Positions 45,432-54,825 of a stretch of 64,000 bases of DNA are shown here, piece after piece. The stretch lies in contig NZ_CP019893.1 of assembly GCF_002156705.1 (NCBI RefSeq), positions 2,294,001-2,358,000 on the forward strand, given 5' to 3'. Under the pieces are notes generated by a model. The model saw only the letters and a list, made by a program, of their open reading frames with translations. It had not been told where the DNA came from and did no database searches. Within the stretch, counting starts at the first letter, position 1; every line of letters begins with the position of its first letter. This DNA comes from Natrarchaeobaculum aegyptiacum. Lineage in GTDB: Archaea > Halobacteriota > Halobacteria > Halobacteriales > Natrialbaceae. A program made the translations under genes and the position numbers.

Positions 45432-45581
45432 GTTCCGATTTTCGACGGCGGTATCGACATTCTGGTCAACAACGTCGGGGTCACCGACGGCCCCGGCCGG
45501 GTGGTGAACTACGACTACGAGACCTGGGAGCGCGACCTCGCGATCAACAACCTCTCGAGAGCGGTCTCTCTGCGCAAACAC
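45432..45581 (+). pseudogene. remnant of a short-chain dehydrogenase gene
   Basis: About 50 codons read like the middle of an SDR: VPIFDGGIDILVNNVGVTDG (the NNAG strand-4 motif as NNVG), then DYETWERDLAINN. It has no Rossmann start, no YxxxK site and no start codon, and the similarity fades after LSRAVSLRKH. It lies directly downstream of the MTH865-like gene. This is a decayed fragment of a gene that was lost or moved. Confidence 0.72.
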
Positions 45582-45656
45582 GGGTGTGGTTCTCTAACGT
45601 GAACATAGTTACCATTATGTGGCGGCAGGTGTCATACCAGTAACGAGTGAAAGCCA

Positions 45657-46841
45657 ATGATGCTGAACGATGAACAGCGGATGATTCGTGACTCGTTGCG
45701 GGAGTTCATGGACGAGGAGATCGCGCCCGACCTTCCCGAGGCGGATCGACAGCCGCTCTCGAAGGACGACGCGATCAGCTACATGCAACAGATGGCCGAG
45801 ATGGACGTCGGCCCCTACGCCGAGGGGAGCTACGACGATCCGGTCACCAGCACGATCGTCAGCGAGGAGGTCTCCCGGGTCTGGCCCAGCCTGCAGGTGA
45901 CGATGGGAATGTCGTTGCCGGTGACGATGTTCGAAATCTTTTCCGAGCGGACTCGCGAGGCATACACAGAGGAGTACGAAGACGACCGACTCGTTGGGTG
46001 TTTCGCCATCACCGAGCCGGAAGGTGGCTCCGACACGAAGGTGCCGAACACGACGGCGATCAAAGACGGCGACGAGTACGTCATCACCGGCGAGAAGACG
46101 TGGGTGTCGAACGCCCCGATCGCCGACATCGCCCTCGTCGTCGCGTGGGACGACGAGAACGACCGGCGCGACATGTTTCTCGTCGACGAGAAGACCGCCG
46201 GCTTCGAGACTCGCGAACTCGAGAAGCTTGGCTGGAAGGGCTCACCCACCGGCCAGTTGTTCTTCGACGAGTGCCGGATCCCGGTCGAGAACAAGCTCTC
46301 GCGGGCAGTCATGGAGGCCGTCAGTGACGGCCGGATGGATCCGAACGACTCGGCGCTGGCCGGCGGCGGTCCGGGCGGCAACCCGCTCAACAGTATGTTC
46401 GCCTCGATGCGCAACGGCATGGCTGCCATCTCCGTCGGCATCATGCAGGCTGCCTACGAGGCCGCACTGGAGTACGCGACCGACCGGGAGGTCTTCGACC
46501 AGCCGATCGGCCAGCACCAGCTCGTACAGGAGAAACTCTACAACATCCGCGCCGGCCTCGAGACCGGGCGATTGCTCACCCGCTACACTGCCCAGAAGAT
46601 CGCTGCGGGCGACCCGGAGGCCCGGATGCTCTCCTCGCTGTCGAAAGGCTGGGTCTGTGAGAAAAGCGTCGAGGTGACCGACGACGCCTTGCAGGTCTAC
46701 GGCGGCAACGGCCTCTCGACGGACTACCCGCTCGAGCGTTACTACCGGGACGCCCGGACCATGCCGATCCCCGACGGCACCACCGAGATCCAGAAGCTGA
46801 TCGTCGGCTACGAACTGACGGACCTGCAGGCGTACACCTGA
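45657..46841 (+). CDS. acyl-CoA dehydrogenase (short/branched-chain type)
   Basis: A 394-residue FAD acyl-CoA dehydrogenase. The blocks are CFAITEPEGGSDTKVPN, VITGEKTWVSNAPIADIA, and the C-terminal GGNGLSTDYPLERYYRDAR, then PIPDGTTEIQKLIVG with the usual catalytic Glu of short-chain enzymes. An extra insertion GGGPGGNPLNSMFASM lies in the middle. It differs clearly from the other two copies (35732 and 57948). ATG 45657 and 45660 are adjacent options. It is followed by an APC permease gene. Confidence 0.9.
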   Translation: MMLNDEQRMIRDSLREFMDEEIAPDLPEADRQPLSKDDAISYMQQMAEMDVGPYAEGSYDDPVTSTIVSEEVSRVWPSLQVTMGMSLPVTMFEIFSERTREAYTEEYEDDRLVGCFAITEPEGGSDTKVPNTTAIKDGDEYVITGEKTWVSNAPIADIALVVAWDDENDRRDMFLVDEKTAGFETRELEKLGWKGSPTGQLFFDECRIPVENKLSRAVMEAVSDGRMDPNDSALAGGGPGGNPLNSMFASMRNGMAAISVGIMQAAYEAALEYATDREVFDQPIGQHQLVQEKLYNIRAGLETGRLLTRYTAQKIAAGDPEARMLSSLSKGWVCEKSVEVTDDALQVYGGNGLSTDYPLERYYRDARTMPIPDGTTEIQKLIVGYELTDLQAYT

Positions 46842-46976
46842 GGCTGGCACTCGAGCCGTCGACGCCACACCCCTCAAATCGATACCACTGGCCGTGTGAA
46901 CTGCACGCTACGGTTACGACACCTGCACAAAATATAATCCACATGACTCGAAATCAACTCGAGGTGATCTGGCACT

Positions 46977-48443
46977 ATGTCTGAAGCGGAGTTCAAGGTC
47001 ATCGACCAGAAGATCGGCCTGTTTGGCGGCACGCTGTTGCTCGTCGGGAACGTCATCGCGATGACGGCGTTCCTGTTGCCAGCGCACCTGATCGCCGACG
47101 ACGGGCTCGGCCCGGAGGTCGCCGTCGCGATGCTACTGGTCGTGTTGCCGATCACGTTCTCCATCCTGAGTACCCTTCAGGTCGGTGGCGCGATGCCCGC
47201 GGCGGGCGGGAGCTACGTCTACGGTTCACGGTTGATCAGCCCCTTTTTCGGCTTTCTGCTGCCGTGGATCGTCGTCCCATCGATCTGGCTCGGCCAGCTC
47301 TACCTGGCGTTCGGCTTCGCCGAGTTCATGCGATTCTTCCCGACGTTCGACTGGATCCCGATGTGGGCGTTGATGTACGCCGTGATGGTGCCGTTCATCG
47401 TGTTGAACATTCTCGGAATCCGGATCGTCGCGCAGGTACAGATGGTGCTCGTGGCGATCATCGTCGGCGGCATGTTGCTGTTCATCCTGCCGGGGACGTT
47501 CGTGATCGATACGGCGAACTACTCCGGCATGTTCGAAGCCGGCATCGGGCCATTTTTCGTCGCCGTCATCTCGCTGTCGATCGCCATGCACGGGTTCAAC
47601 CTCGCGACCGACCTCGGCGAGGAACTCGAGAACCCCGTCAAGAACATTCCGCGCGTCCTCGGGTTGAGCGCCGTGATCTCGATCGGGCTGATGGTCGCGC
47701 TCGTCGTCGTCGCCGTCGGCGTCGTCCCGACGGAGTTCTACGTCGAGAACCGCGACGCCGGCGTCGCCATGGCGGCGTTCGAGTTCCTCCCCCAGTGGAG
47801 TGCCTACATCGTGGCCGCCGCGGCCGTCGTCGGCGCGTTCACGTCGATCAACACCCTCTACACGGCCTACTCGAGGCAGGTCATGCGGGCTGCACGCGAC
47901 GAGGCGATCCCGCTGTACTTCGCGAAGCTCCACCCGGAGTACCAGACGCCCTACCGGTCGATCCTGCTGCTCGCGGTTCCGGCGCTGATCATGGTGCCGC
48001 CGATGAGCCAGACGTCGCCGGTCATCATGGCCTCGGTGCTCGCGATGACCTCAATGATCGGCGCGATCATCAGCTCCGTCGCGCTCTGGAACCTCCCCCG
48101 GCGGTTCGAACGGCGCTACGAGTACTCGATCTACAAGCTTCCGTTGCCGTTCCTCAAGTTCGTCGCGATCGCCAGCGCCACCGTCTCGACGCTGTTCTTG
48201 CTCGGCGTCTCCCTCGAGTTGAGCTGGATCCTCGCGATCATCTTCGGCTGGATGATCGTCGCCTATCCCGTCTACCGGTACCGGGTTCGGTCCCTGCGCG
48301 AGAAGAAGGGCATCGATCTCAGAAAGCGGATGCAGTCGCTTCACGATTACGAACAACAGCGTGCAGAGGAGGGGGCGCGGGCGGCCGACGTGGAACCCGA
48401 CCAGACGACGCCCGGTGACGACGTCTCTCCCACGGAAGATTGA
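46977..48443 (+). CDS. APC-superfamily amino acid/organic cation permease
   Basis: A 488-residue protein with about twelve membrane segments, starting MSEAEFKVIDQKIGLFGGTLLLVGNVIAMTAF. The helix 1 GG-containing break and AMPAAGGSYVYGSRL (helix 2 start) are typical of the APC fold. The C-terminal tail is hydrophilic and acidic. Substrate is not predictable. An AT-rich box (AAAATATAATCC at 46927-46938) lies upstream. It follows the acyl-CoA dehydrogenase gene after 135 bases on the same strand. Confidence 0.88.
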   Translation: MSEAEFKVIDQKIGLFGGTLLLVGNVIAMTAFLLPAHLIADDGLGPEVAVAMLLVVLPITFSILSTLQVGGAMPAAGGSYVYGSRLISPFFGFLLPWIVVPSIWLGQLYLAFGFAEFMRFFPTFDWIPMWALMYAVMVPFIVLNILGIRIVAQVQMVLVAIIVGGMLLFILPGTFVIDTANYSGMFEAGIGPFFVAVISLSIAMHGFNLATDLGEELENPVKNIPRVLGLSAVISIGLMVALVVVAVGVVPTEFYVENRDAGVAMAAFEFLPQWSAYIVAAAAVVGAFTSINTLYTAYSRQVMRAARDEAIPLYFAKLHPEYQTPYRSILLLAVPALIMVPPMSQTSPVIMASVLAMTSMIGAIISSVALWNLPRRFERRYEYSIYKLPLPFLKFVAIASATVSTLFLLGVSLELSWILAIIFGWMIVAYPVYRYRVRSLREKKGIDLRKRMQSLHDYEQQRAEEGARAADVEPDQTTPGDDVSPTED

Positions 48444-48587
48444 CGGTCGTAGAGAACCCTGTCGTCTGGTACCGATGAGAGGACGCGACCCGACGCCCGC
48501 ATCCGGGATCGCCGGCCGACCTCGAGGCCGACGACTGGCCGTCTGCCAACCGCGCTGGTGTGACCGTTCGCGAGGGGTGAGCCCCCG

Positions 48588-49142
48588 ATGGTCCTAGACT
48601 GGATTCCCACGAGTCGTATCCCCGAACCCGACCTCGAGTCGGCGTCGCCGGCGCTGTTACGCCGGCGCGCAATCGCGACGGTGATCGACCTCGTGATCTG
48701 CTATGCGGTCATCGAGACGGCGATCCTCGCCGTGTTGATGGTCGCGTTCACGGACTTCTTCACGGAGCAGGGCGCGCAGGCGTTCCTGTTGAGCCTCGTC
48801 GGCCTGATCCCGATCTACCTGCTGTACTCGTTTCTGTGGGAGTGGAAGTTCCTGCGGACGCCGGGGAAAAAGCGGATGGACGTTCTCGTCGTGGAGGCGG
48901 ATGGCTCCCCCCCGGGGGTCCAGGCGGCGGCGGTTCGAAACGTCCTCCGGTACGTCGACTGGCTGCCGGTCGGCTACCTGCTCGGCTGGCTCCTCGCACG
49001 GCGGTCGTCGGACGGCCGCCGGCTCGGTGACCGCCTGGCAGGAACCGTCGTCGTACGACCGAGACGGGACGCAGAAACGCTGTACCACGCTAACAGGGAG
49101 TTCGAAACCGAATCGGACTCGATCGAATCCGCTACCGAGTGA
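48588..49142 (+). CDS. RDD-family membrane protein
   Basis: A 184-residue membrane protein. Helix 1 is preceded by RRRAIATVIDLVICY, the Arg...Asp-type RDD signature. A second helix pair follows, then WEWKFLRTPGKKRMDVLVV and RRSSDGRRLGDRLAGTVVV, another family block. Some RDD proteins have been linked to Na+/H+ exchange, but the role here is unknown. The stop abuts the stop of the oppositely oriented binding-protein gene: TGA at 49140-49142 and TCA at 49143-49145 form a palindrome. Confidence 0.85.
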   Translation: MVLDWIPTSRIPEPDLESASPALLRRRAIATVIDLVICYAVIETAILAVLMVAFTDFFTEQGAQAFLLSLVGLIPIYLLYSFLWEWKFLRTPGKKRMDVLVVEADGSPPGVQAAAVRNVLRYVDWLPVGYLLGWLLARRSSDGRRLGDRLAGTVVVRPRRDAETLYHANREFETESDSIESATE

Positions 49143-50537
49143 TCACTGCCAGTTCGACTGCTGTCTAACTTCCTCGATGCGTCGCTCGTACTCGTCGTAG
49201 GCCCATTCGTAGGCGTCCTCGGGGTCTTCTCCCTCGACGACGACTCGATTGGTCATCTCTTCTGGGATGTTGAAGGCGCTGACGTGGTTCGATGCGGGCG
49301 TACTCGGTATTTCGACGTCCAGTTCCGGGACGATCTCGTCCATGACGTGCTGGTTCTTCCTGAGGAACTCGCCGTCTTCGAGCTGGAAGATCTCTGCCGA
49401 CTGGTACTCGTCTGTCTCCATGATCTCTTCGTACGGCGGGATGAATCGCATCGGTTCCATGAGCGACGCCTCGACGTGGCGCTCGGGACCGTACATGTAC
49501 CGCTTGAACTCCCTCGCTTCGTCGGGGTTGCTCGAGCCGTCGATGATCGGTGTCCCGTTGACGAGGATCCATCCGCGCGTGTGGGGATCCACGTCGTCGT
49601 TTCTGAGGGGGATGAGCGCCTGTTCGGTGTTCAGCGCGACCTCTTCTGCGCCCGCGAAGTACGCCGGTCCGCAGAGCCAGGCGTTGTTCATGAAACACTG
49701 CCCCATCCGCCCGGCGATCCAGTACTCGATCGTCGTCCCCCAGTCGACGGCGGACGGGTCGGGCGAGTACTCGGCCATGTCCTGGAGCATCTCGAGGACG
49801 GGCAAGACGTGCTGTTCCTCGAACGCGAGTTCGACCTCGTCGCCCCCAGCTTCCTCCCAGGTCAGGCCCCCGGCGTTGTACAGCCAGTTCGAGAAGTCAG
49901 ACCCCGACTTCCCGGCGGGCGCACCCGGGAGTGCCCAGCCGCGCATGTCTTCCCACTCGCCGCCGGCTTCGTCGATCGCCCGGGCGTTCTCGCGCAGTTC
50001 GTCCCAGGTCTCGGGAACCTCGAGTCCGAGGTCCTCGTAGACGTCCGCCCGGTAGTTGAGACAGCCGCCGACGTAGACGCCGTGAGGGATCGAGTGGAAC
50101 TCGTCGTCCCGGTCTCCGACCAGCGGCTGGAGCGTGTGATCGAAGAGCACGTCCCCCCAGTGGTCCTGGAGGTCCTCGACGACACCGGTGACGTCCTGAG
50201 TCATCCCCTGGTTGATCAGCTCACCGAGTTCCGACGTGGTCGCGTGGTAGAACTCGGGGGGATCGCCGGCCTGCATCAACGCAGCGAGGCGCTGTTCGCC
50301 GGTCCCCTCGAAGCCCGCGAACTCGAGGTTGACGGGCACGTCCGACTGTTCCTCCCAGCTCGGGATGAGTTCGTCTTCCCAGTACGGTTCCCACTGGTCT
50401 CCGGTAAGGTCAGTCAGGATGTGCAGTTCACCTTCCCCGTCACCGTTACCGCCGCCAAGACATCCAGCGAGCGCACCTGCGATCCCGGCACCGACGCCGC
50501 CGAGCACCGTCCGTCTAGTTGTGCCATCAGTTGGCAT
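49143..50537 (-). CDS. ABC importer substrate-binding lipoprotein (sugar type)
   Basis: A 464-residue family-1 (MalE/UgpB-like) solute-binding protein. The N-terminus has TRRTVLGGVGAGIAGALAGC, a Tat signal with lipobox Cys, so it is exported folded and lipid-anchored. The mature part shows LTGDQWEPYWEDELIPSWEEQ, YHATTSELGEL and MFxNNxW-like (actual CFMNNAWLCGP). The ligand is probably a sugar or glycerol derivative, inferred from the partner genes. ATG 50537 is preceded by the strong TATA box TTTTATATAC on the reverse strand, so it may also be transcribed alone. Confidence 0.92.
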   Translation of the reverse strand: MPTDGTTRRTVLGGVGAGIAGALAGCLGGGNGDGEGELHILTDLTGDQWEPYWEDELIPSWEEQSDVPVNLEFAGFEGTGEQRLAALMQAGDPPEFYHATTSELGELINQGMTQDVTGVVEDLQDHWGDVLFDHTLQPLVGDRDDEFHSIPHGVYVGGCLNYRADVYEDLGLEVPETWDELRENARAIDEAGGEWEDMRGWALPGAPAGKSGSDFSNWLYNAGGLTWEEAGGDEVELAFEEQHVLPVLEMLQDMAEYSPDPSAVDWGTTIEYWIAGRMGQCFMNNAWLCGPAYFAGAEEVALNTEQALIPLRNDDVDPHTRGWILVNGTPIIDGSSNPDEAREFKRYMYGPERHVEASLMEPMRFIPPYEEIMETDEYQSAEIFQLEDGEFLRKNQHVMDEIVPELDVEIPSTPASNHVSAFNIPEEMTNRVVVEGEDPEDAYEWAYDEYERRIEEVRQQSNWQ

Positions 50538-50689
50538 ACACCATATCAATCGTTAACAACAGTATATAAAAGTACCGTCCGTCGTCGCCCAGCGTGGGCG
50601 GCCGACACAGCGCCGCATCGGATCACAGGTGTCACCTGCCGAACGGACGGCTTCACTGCCTCGGGTTCACCGCCAAACCGCAGGCGACG

Positions 50690-51766
50690 TCAGTAGACTC
50701 TCAGACCGCTCTCGGGATCGAACGCCTTCAGCGCGTCCGTCTCGAACCTGAGCCCGTACTGGGACTCGCCGCCCCTGAACTCCGGTGGCGTGACGACGGT
50801 GATCCGGCCCATCGGCGTCTCGAACAGGCTGTGGGTCTGGTCACCCAGCGTCTCGTCGAAGACGTGATCGGCCGGGATCCCGTTGTCCGGGTCGTCGACG
50901 ACCTCGATGTTCTGTGGTCGAATCCCGACGCGGATGTTCCCACCGGTGTACTGTTCGAGGGCGTCGTCCCGTTCGAGTTCGTAGGTCTGTTCGCCGACGT
51001 CGAGGTCGAGCGCGCCGTTGCGACGGTCGATCCTCGCGTCGAAGAACTCCATGTTCGGCCGCCCGATGAACTCGCCGACGAACGACGACTCGGGTTCGTT
51101 GTAGACCTCGCTGGGGGTCCCGACTTGCTCGAGTTCGCCGTCGTTCATGACGGCGATCCGGTCGCTCATCGTCATCGCCTCCTCCTGGTCGTGGGTGACG
51201 TACATCGTCGGGCAGCCCACCTTTTCGGTGACTTCGGCGAACAGCGGTCGCAACTCGTGTTTGAGCTTCGCGTCGAGGTCGCTCATCGGCTCGTCGAAGA
51301 GGAACATCGTCGGTTCCCTGACGATCGACCGACCGAGGGCGACGCGCTGTTGCTGTCCGCCGGAGAGTTCGCTCGGGTACTTATCGAGCTGGTCTCGGAT
51401 ATGGAGCATCTCGGCTGCTTCCTCGACCCGCTCGTAGCGCTGTTCTTTGCTCGCCCCCTCGAGTTTCAGCGGGTAGGCCATGTTGTCTCGAACGGTCATG
51501 TGCGGGTAGAGCGCGATGTCCTGAAACAGGAGCGCGATCCCGCGTTGCTGGACGGGATAGTCGGTGACGTCGTGGTCACCGAACATGATGTTCCCCGAGG
51601 TGGCCGTCTCGAGGCCGGCGACGCACCTGAGCGTCGTCGTTTTGCCACAGCCCGAGGGTCCGACGAGTGTGATGAACTCGCCCTCTTCGATCGTGAGGCT
51701 GAAGTCGTCGACTGCGACGAGCTGTCCGAACTGTTTCGTGAGGTTCTGGATTTTGACGTCGACCAT
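50690..51766 (-). CDS. ABC importer ATPase (MalK/UgpC type)
   Basis: A 358-residue ATPase. It has Walker A GPSGCGKTTTLR, Q-loop FQDIALYPHMTV, signature LSGGQQQRVALGRS, Walker B FLFDEPMSDLDAKL, and His in YVTHDQEEA. A C-terminal TOBE/OB domain follows at about residues 240-358 (IRVGIRPQNIEVV), as in carbohydrate importers. It is third in the leftward operon permease-permease-ATPase-binding protein. Confidence 0.93.
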   Translation of the reverse strand: MVDVKIQNLTKQFGQLVAVDDFSLTIEEGEFITLVGPSGCGKTTTLRCVAGLETATSGNIMFGDHDVTDYPVQQRGIALLFQDIALYPHMTVRDNMAYPLKLEGASKEQRYERVEEAAEMLHIRDQLDKYPSELSGGQQQRVALGRSIVREPTMFLFDEPMSDLDAKLKHELRPLFAEVTEKVGCPTMYVTHDQEEAMTMSDRIAVMNDGELEQVGTPSEVYNEPESSFVGEFIGRPNMEFFDARIDRRNGALDLDVGEQTYELERDDALEQYTGGNIRVGIRPQNIEVVDDPDNGIPADHVFDETLGDQTHSLFETPMGRITVVTPPEFRGGESQYGLRFETDALKAFDPESGLRVY

Positions 51767-51827
51767 GAATCGTAATGTGGTATGTGTTGACTCTCGTTAT
51801 GATTTTGTCTATTCTTACTCTGACACG

Positions 51828-52712
51828 TTAGAGCGCCCTGATCTTGAATCCCTGCAGGAGGTACGACTGCAGGAAGAACGCGAACAGGAGTGCCGGCATC
51901 GAAACCAGCAGGCTCACGGCCATGAACTCCGTCCATCCGGTCTCCCACGACGAGTGGAACAGCCGGAAGATGCCGGGCGGGAACGTCGTGGCGCTGTCGT
52001 CCGGCATGAGGATGTACGAGAACGTGAAGTCGCCCCACGCGATGGCGAACGCGAACACCGAGTTCGCGATCATCGCCGGCTTCGTCTGGGGGACGATCAC
52101 GTCGAGGAAGCCCCGCCACCGCGGCGCACCGGCGACCCACGCTGACTCCTCCATCGACGCCGGGATTGTCTGGATGTACTTCCACATCAGCCAGACCGCG
52201 AACGGCAGCGAGATGGCACTCAGTGCGAGGATCAACCCGACGTACCGGTTGAGCAACCCGAGCGTGTCCCAGATGAGGTACAGCGGGATCGCGAGCACGA
52301 TCGGGCTGAACATGTATCCGACCAGCAGGAAGCGGGCGATCCGAACCTTGTACTTGTACTGGAACCGCGCGAGCCCGTATCCCGCGACCAGCGAGACGAC
52401 GATCACGGTGATCACGACGCCCGCGCTGACGATGATACTGTTGAGCAGGTACCGACCGACCGTCGGATTCATCACGACTTCGAAGTTCTCGAGCGTGAAC
52501 GACGCGGCGTCCGGGAGGAACGAGATCCCGGCTTCCTCGAGCGCGAGCCGCGTCTTGAACGCGTTCTGGGCCATCCAGTAGACTGGGAACCCGAGGATCA
52601 GGAAGAGGACCCCGTAGCTTCCCCACAGGCCCGCTCGGTAGATCAGGCTCCGGACCGTGTGTGGAACGCGGAAGCTGCGTCCGAACTCTGGTGTTTCGTC
52701 TTTCGTGCTCAT
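51828..52712 (-). CDS. ABC importer permease, MalG type
   Basis: A 294-residue permease with six membrane segments. The coupling EAA-like loop reads EESAWVAGAPRWRGFLDVIVPQTKPAMIAN. The C-terminus ends GFKIRAL, typical for MalG-like subunits. Its ATG overlaps the stop of the upstream permease (ATGA), so the two subunits are translationally coupled. Confidence 0.92.
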   Translation of the reverse strand: MSTKDETPEFGRSFRVPHTVRSLIYRAGLWGSYGVLFLILGFPVYWMAQNAFKTRLALEEAGISFLPDAASFTLENFEVVMNPTVGRYLLNSIIVSAGVVITVIVVSLVAGYGLARFQYKYKVRIARFLLVGYMFSPIVLAIPLYLIWDTLGLLNRYVGLILALSAISLPFAVWLMWKYIQTIPASMEESAWVAGAPRWRGFLDVIVPQTKPAMIANSVFAFAIAWGDFTFSYILMPDDSATTFPPGIFRLFHSSWETGWTEFMAVSLLVSMPALLFAFFLQSYLLQGFKIRAL

Positions 52713-53656
52713 GTCTGGACCTCCTGACTTGGGTTCATGTACTTGAGGTAGACGATCCCCGTGACGAGCAGGAACAGGAACATCACGATCGCGATCGTGT
52801 TCCCCATCCCGTAGGCGCCGGTGCTGAAGGTCTCCTGGTAGGCGAGGATCGGCATCGTCTGGGTAGCGGTACCCGGACCGCCCTGGGTAAGCTGGTAGAT
52901 GATGTCGTACTTGTTGAACATGAAGATCGCTCGAAGGAAGATCACGACCAGGATCGCGCCGTAGATCCGTGGCAGGGTGATGTCCCGGAACATCTCCCAG
53001 GTCGTCGCCCCCGAGACCTTCGCCGCCTCGTAGAAGCGGTCCGGAATCGACTGCAGCTGGGCGAGCGTAAACAGGGTCACGAACGCCGAGAACTTCCAGC
53101 TACTGATGATGATGACGGCTCCCATCGAGAGGCTCGTGTTCCCCAGCAGGAATCCGTCCCAGAGCCCTAACTGGATGCCTGCAGCATGCAGGACGCCGTC
53201 GTAGGGGTCGAGCATGAACAGGAACATCAGCGTCACGATGATCGTCGGGATCAGGTAGGAGGTGAACACGAGCGTGCTCAGGATCCGGCTCCCGCGCGTG
53301 ATCTTGTTGATGACCAGTGCCATCCAGACCCCGACGCTCATCTGGATGATCGTCGATCCAACCATGAAGACGACGCCTCGCCACATCGAGCCCCAGAATC
53401 GATCGATCTGGAAGACGTTCACGTAGTTCTCTACGCCAACGAACTCCCACTGGGGATTCAACAGTGGAACGTTGTGCAATGATGCGACGAACGCGAATCC
53501 GATCGGTATCAGGGCGATGATCGTATAGAGTATCACCACCGGCAGTATCGTGAGCCATCCCCAGAAGTCCTCGGAGGTGATCTCGACCCGACCGATCGAG
53601 AACCCGTCCTCGAGGAATCGACGGGAACGTTCGACTGACTCCGTGTCGATTGCCAT
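52709..53656 (-). CDS. ABC importer permease, MalF type
   Basis: A 315-residue permease with about six membrane segments and the EAA-like loop YEAAKVSGATTWEMFRDITLPRI. It is the first gene of the leftward importer operon. ATG 53656 has a TATA-like AAATATG on the reverse strand about 27 bases upstream. A GTG at 53671 would lengthen it by five residues. The importer probably takes up a sugar or polyol. It lies beside the acyl-CoA genes, and no sugar-specific enzyme is adjacent. Confidence 0.92.
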   Translation of the reverse strand: MAIDTESVERSRRFLEDGFSIGRVEITSEDFWGWLTILPVVILYTIIALIPIGFAFVASLHNVPLLNPQWEFVGVENYVNVFQIDRFWGSMWRGVVFMVGSTIIQMSVGVWMALVINKITRGSRILSTLVFTSYLIPTIIVTLMFLFMLDPYDGVLHAAGIQLGLWDGFLLGNTSLSMGAVIIISSWKFSAFVTLFTLAQLQSIPDRFYEAAKVSGATTWEMFRDITLPRIYGAILVVIFLRAIFMFNKYDIIYQLTQGGPGTATQTMPILAYQETFSTGAYGMGNTIAIVMFLFLLVTGIVYLKYMNPSQEVQT

Positions 53657-53817
53657 GCGATACCAATACACGGCATATTTGTTAACAGTTTCGCTCCCGG
53701 TGGTCTCGTCGACTCACCCCCGAGCTGTCCCGACCTGCGGTTGCCGACGACGACCGAGATCGATCGAACGCCTCGATCGCACTCGAGGCCGAAACCGAGA
53801 ATTCGCGGTTAGCAGTA

Positions 53818-54585
53818 CTACTCGAGTCGTGGAGTTCCCTTGATCGTGTACGTCTCGCCGACGACGTACGACGAGGCGGGACTCGAGAGGAACTGTGCGA
53901 GGTCGGCGACCTCCTCGGGTCTGCCGATCGTTCGATCGGCGCGCGTCCGGTCGATCGCGTCGTCGTCCTCCTCGACACCCATCTGGGAGCGGACCCCCTC
54001 GGTTGCGACCAGTCCCGGTGCGATGCAGTTGACCCAGACGTCGTCTGCCGCCCAGTCGGCGGCGACGGAGGTCGTGTAGTTGATCACGCCGGCTTTCGCG
54101 GCCCCGTAGTGGCTCATCGAGCGCGACCCGCGCTGGCCGGCGACGCTCGCGACGTTGACGATGCGTCCGCCACCGTTCTCGCGCATGTGACCGCCGATCA
54201 CCTGCGTACAGTGCATCGTCCCGTGGAGGTTGATGTCGACGATCGTCTTCCAGCCGTTCTCGCTGATCTCAGCCGGCGGGGCCTGAAAGCTCGCGCCCGC
54301 GTTGTTGATCAACACGTCGACGCTGCCGAACGCGTCGACCGTCTCGGTGAGAAGCCGCTCGACCGCCTCGCGGTCGGTCACGTCACACTCGACCGCCAGT
54401 GCCCCTCCGCCCTCGTGCGCGTCGATCTCCTCGGCAACTGGCTCGACGTTCTCGAGACTTCTCGAGGTGACGACGACGTTCGCACCGTCGTCGGCGAATC
54501 GTTCGACGATGGCCCGACCGATTCCGCTCGAGGAACCGGTGACGACTGCTGTCTTGCCGTCGACGCTGAACTGGCTGGTCGTCAC
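53818..54585 (-). CDS. short-chain dehydrogenase/reductase
   Basis: A 255-residue classical SDR. It has the cofactor loop TGSSSGIG, NNAG in VDVLINNAGASF, catalytic Ser in VASVAGQRG, YxxxK as YGAAK, and the C-terminal block YVVGETYTIKGTPRLE. Residues SR after the second strand (VVTSRSLEN) suggest NADP preference. The substrate is unknown. A 3-oxoacyl reductase role would fit the surroundings. It is divergent from the D-2-hydroxyacid dehydrogenase gene. Confidence 0.9.
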   Translation of the reverse strand: MTTSQFSVDGKTAVVTGSSSGIGRAIVERFADDGANVVVTSRSLENVEPVAEEIDAHEGGGALAVECDVTDREAVERLLTETVDAFGSVDVLINNAGASFQAPPAEISENGWKTIVDINLHGTMHCTQVIGGHMRENGGGRIVNVASVAGQRGSRSMSHYGAAKAGVINYTTSVAADWAADDVWVNCIAPGLVATEGVRSQMGVEEDDDAIDRTRADRTIGRPEEVADLAQFLSSPASSYVVGETYTIKGTPRLE

Positions 54586-54750
54586 GGCGAACCCTCCCGC
54601 ATTTCCGCCGGTCGCTGCACCGATCGGTTTGTGCTAACAACACTCATTGCAACAGCATCGTTCGAGGATGTGAGTATTAAACGATTCGCTGCCAGCGAGG
54701 TGCGGGGCAGGCCCCAGTGATTTTGTACTGGGTTCTCATATCACGGGAGC

Positions 54751-54825
54751 ATGGACGAACGACTGCGGAGTGGCCGTTTGCGCGGCCGATCGACGGTGCG
54801 ACGGACTGACGGTGATCGCCCGTGA
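54751..54825 (+). CDS. 24-residue upstream ORF coupled to the D-2-hydroxyacid dehydrogenase
   Basis: ATG 54751 follows a TATA-like TTTTGTA (54721-54727) by about 27 bases, the spacing of a leaderless transcript. The frame (MDERLRSGRLRGRSTVRRTD...) is Arg-rich and ends with TGA at 54823-54825, overlapping the downstream GTG start in GTGA. The peptide has no family. The 4-base overlap suggests it serves to deliver ribosomes to the enzyme gene, which has no promoter of its own at the right distance. Confidence 0.5.
   Translation: MDERLRSGRLRGRSTVRRTDGDRP

Noticed and set aside
49140-49145. TGATCA palindrome at the RDD and binding-protein stops
   Set aside because: It is simply the two abutting convergent stop codons.
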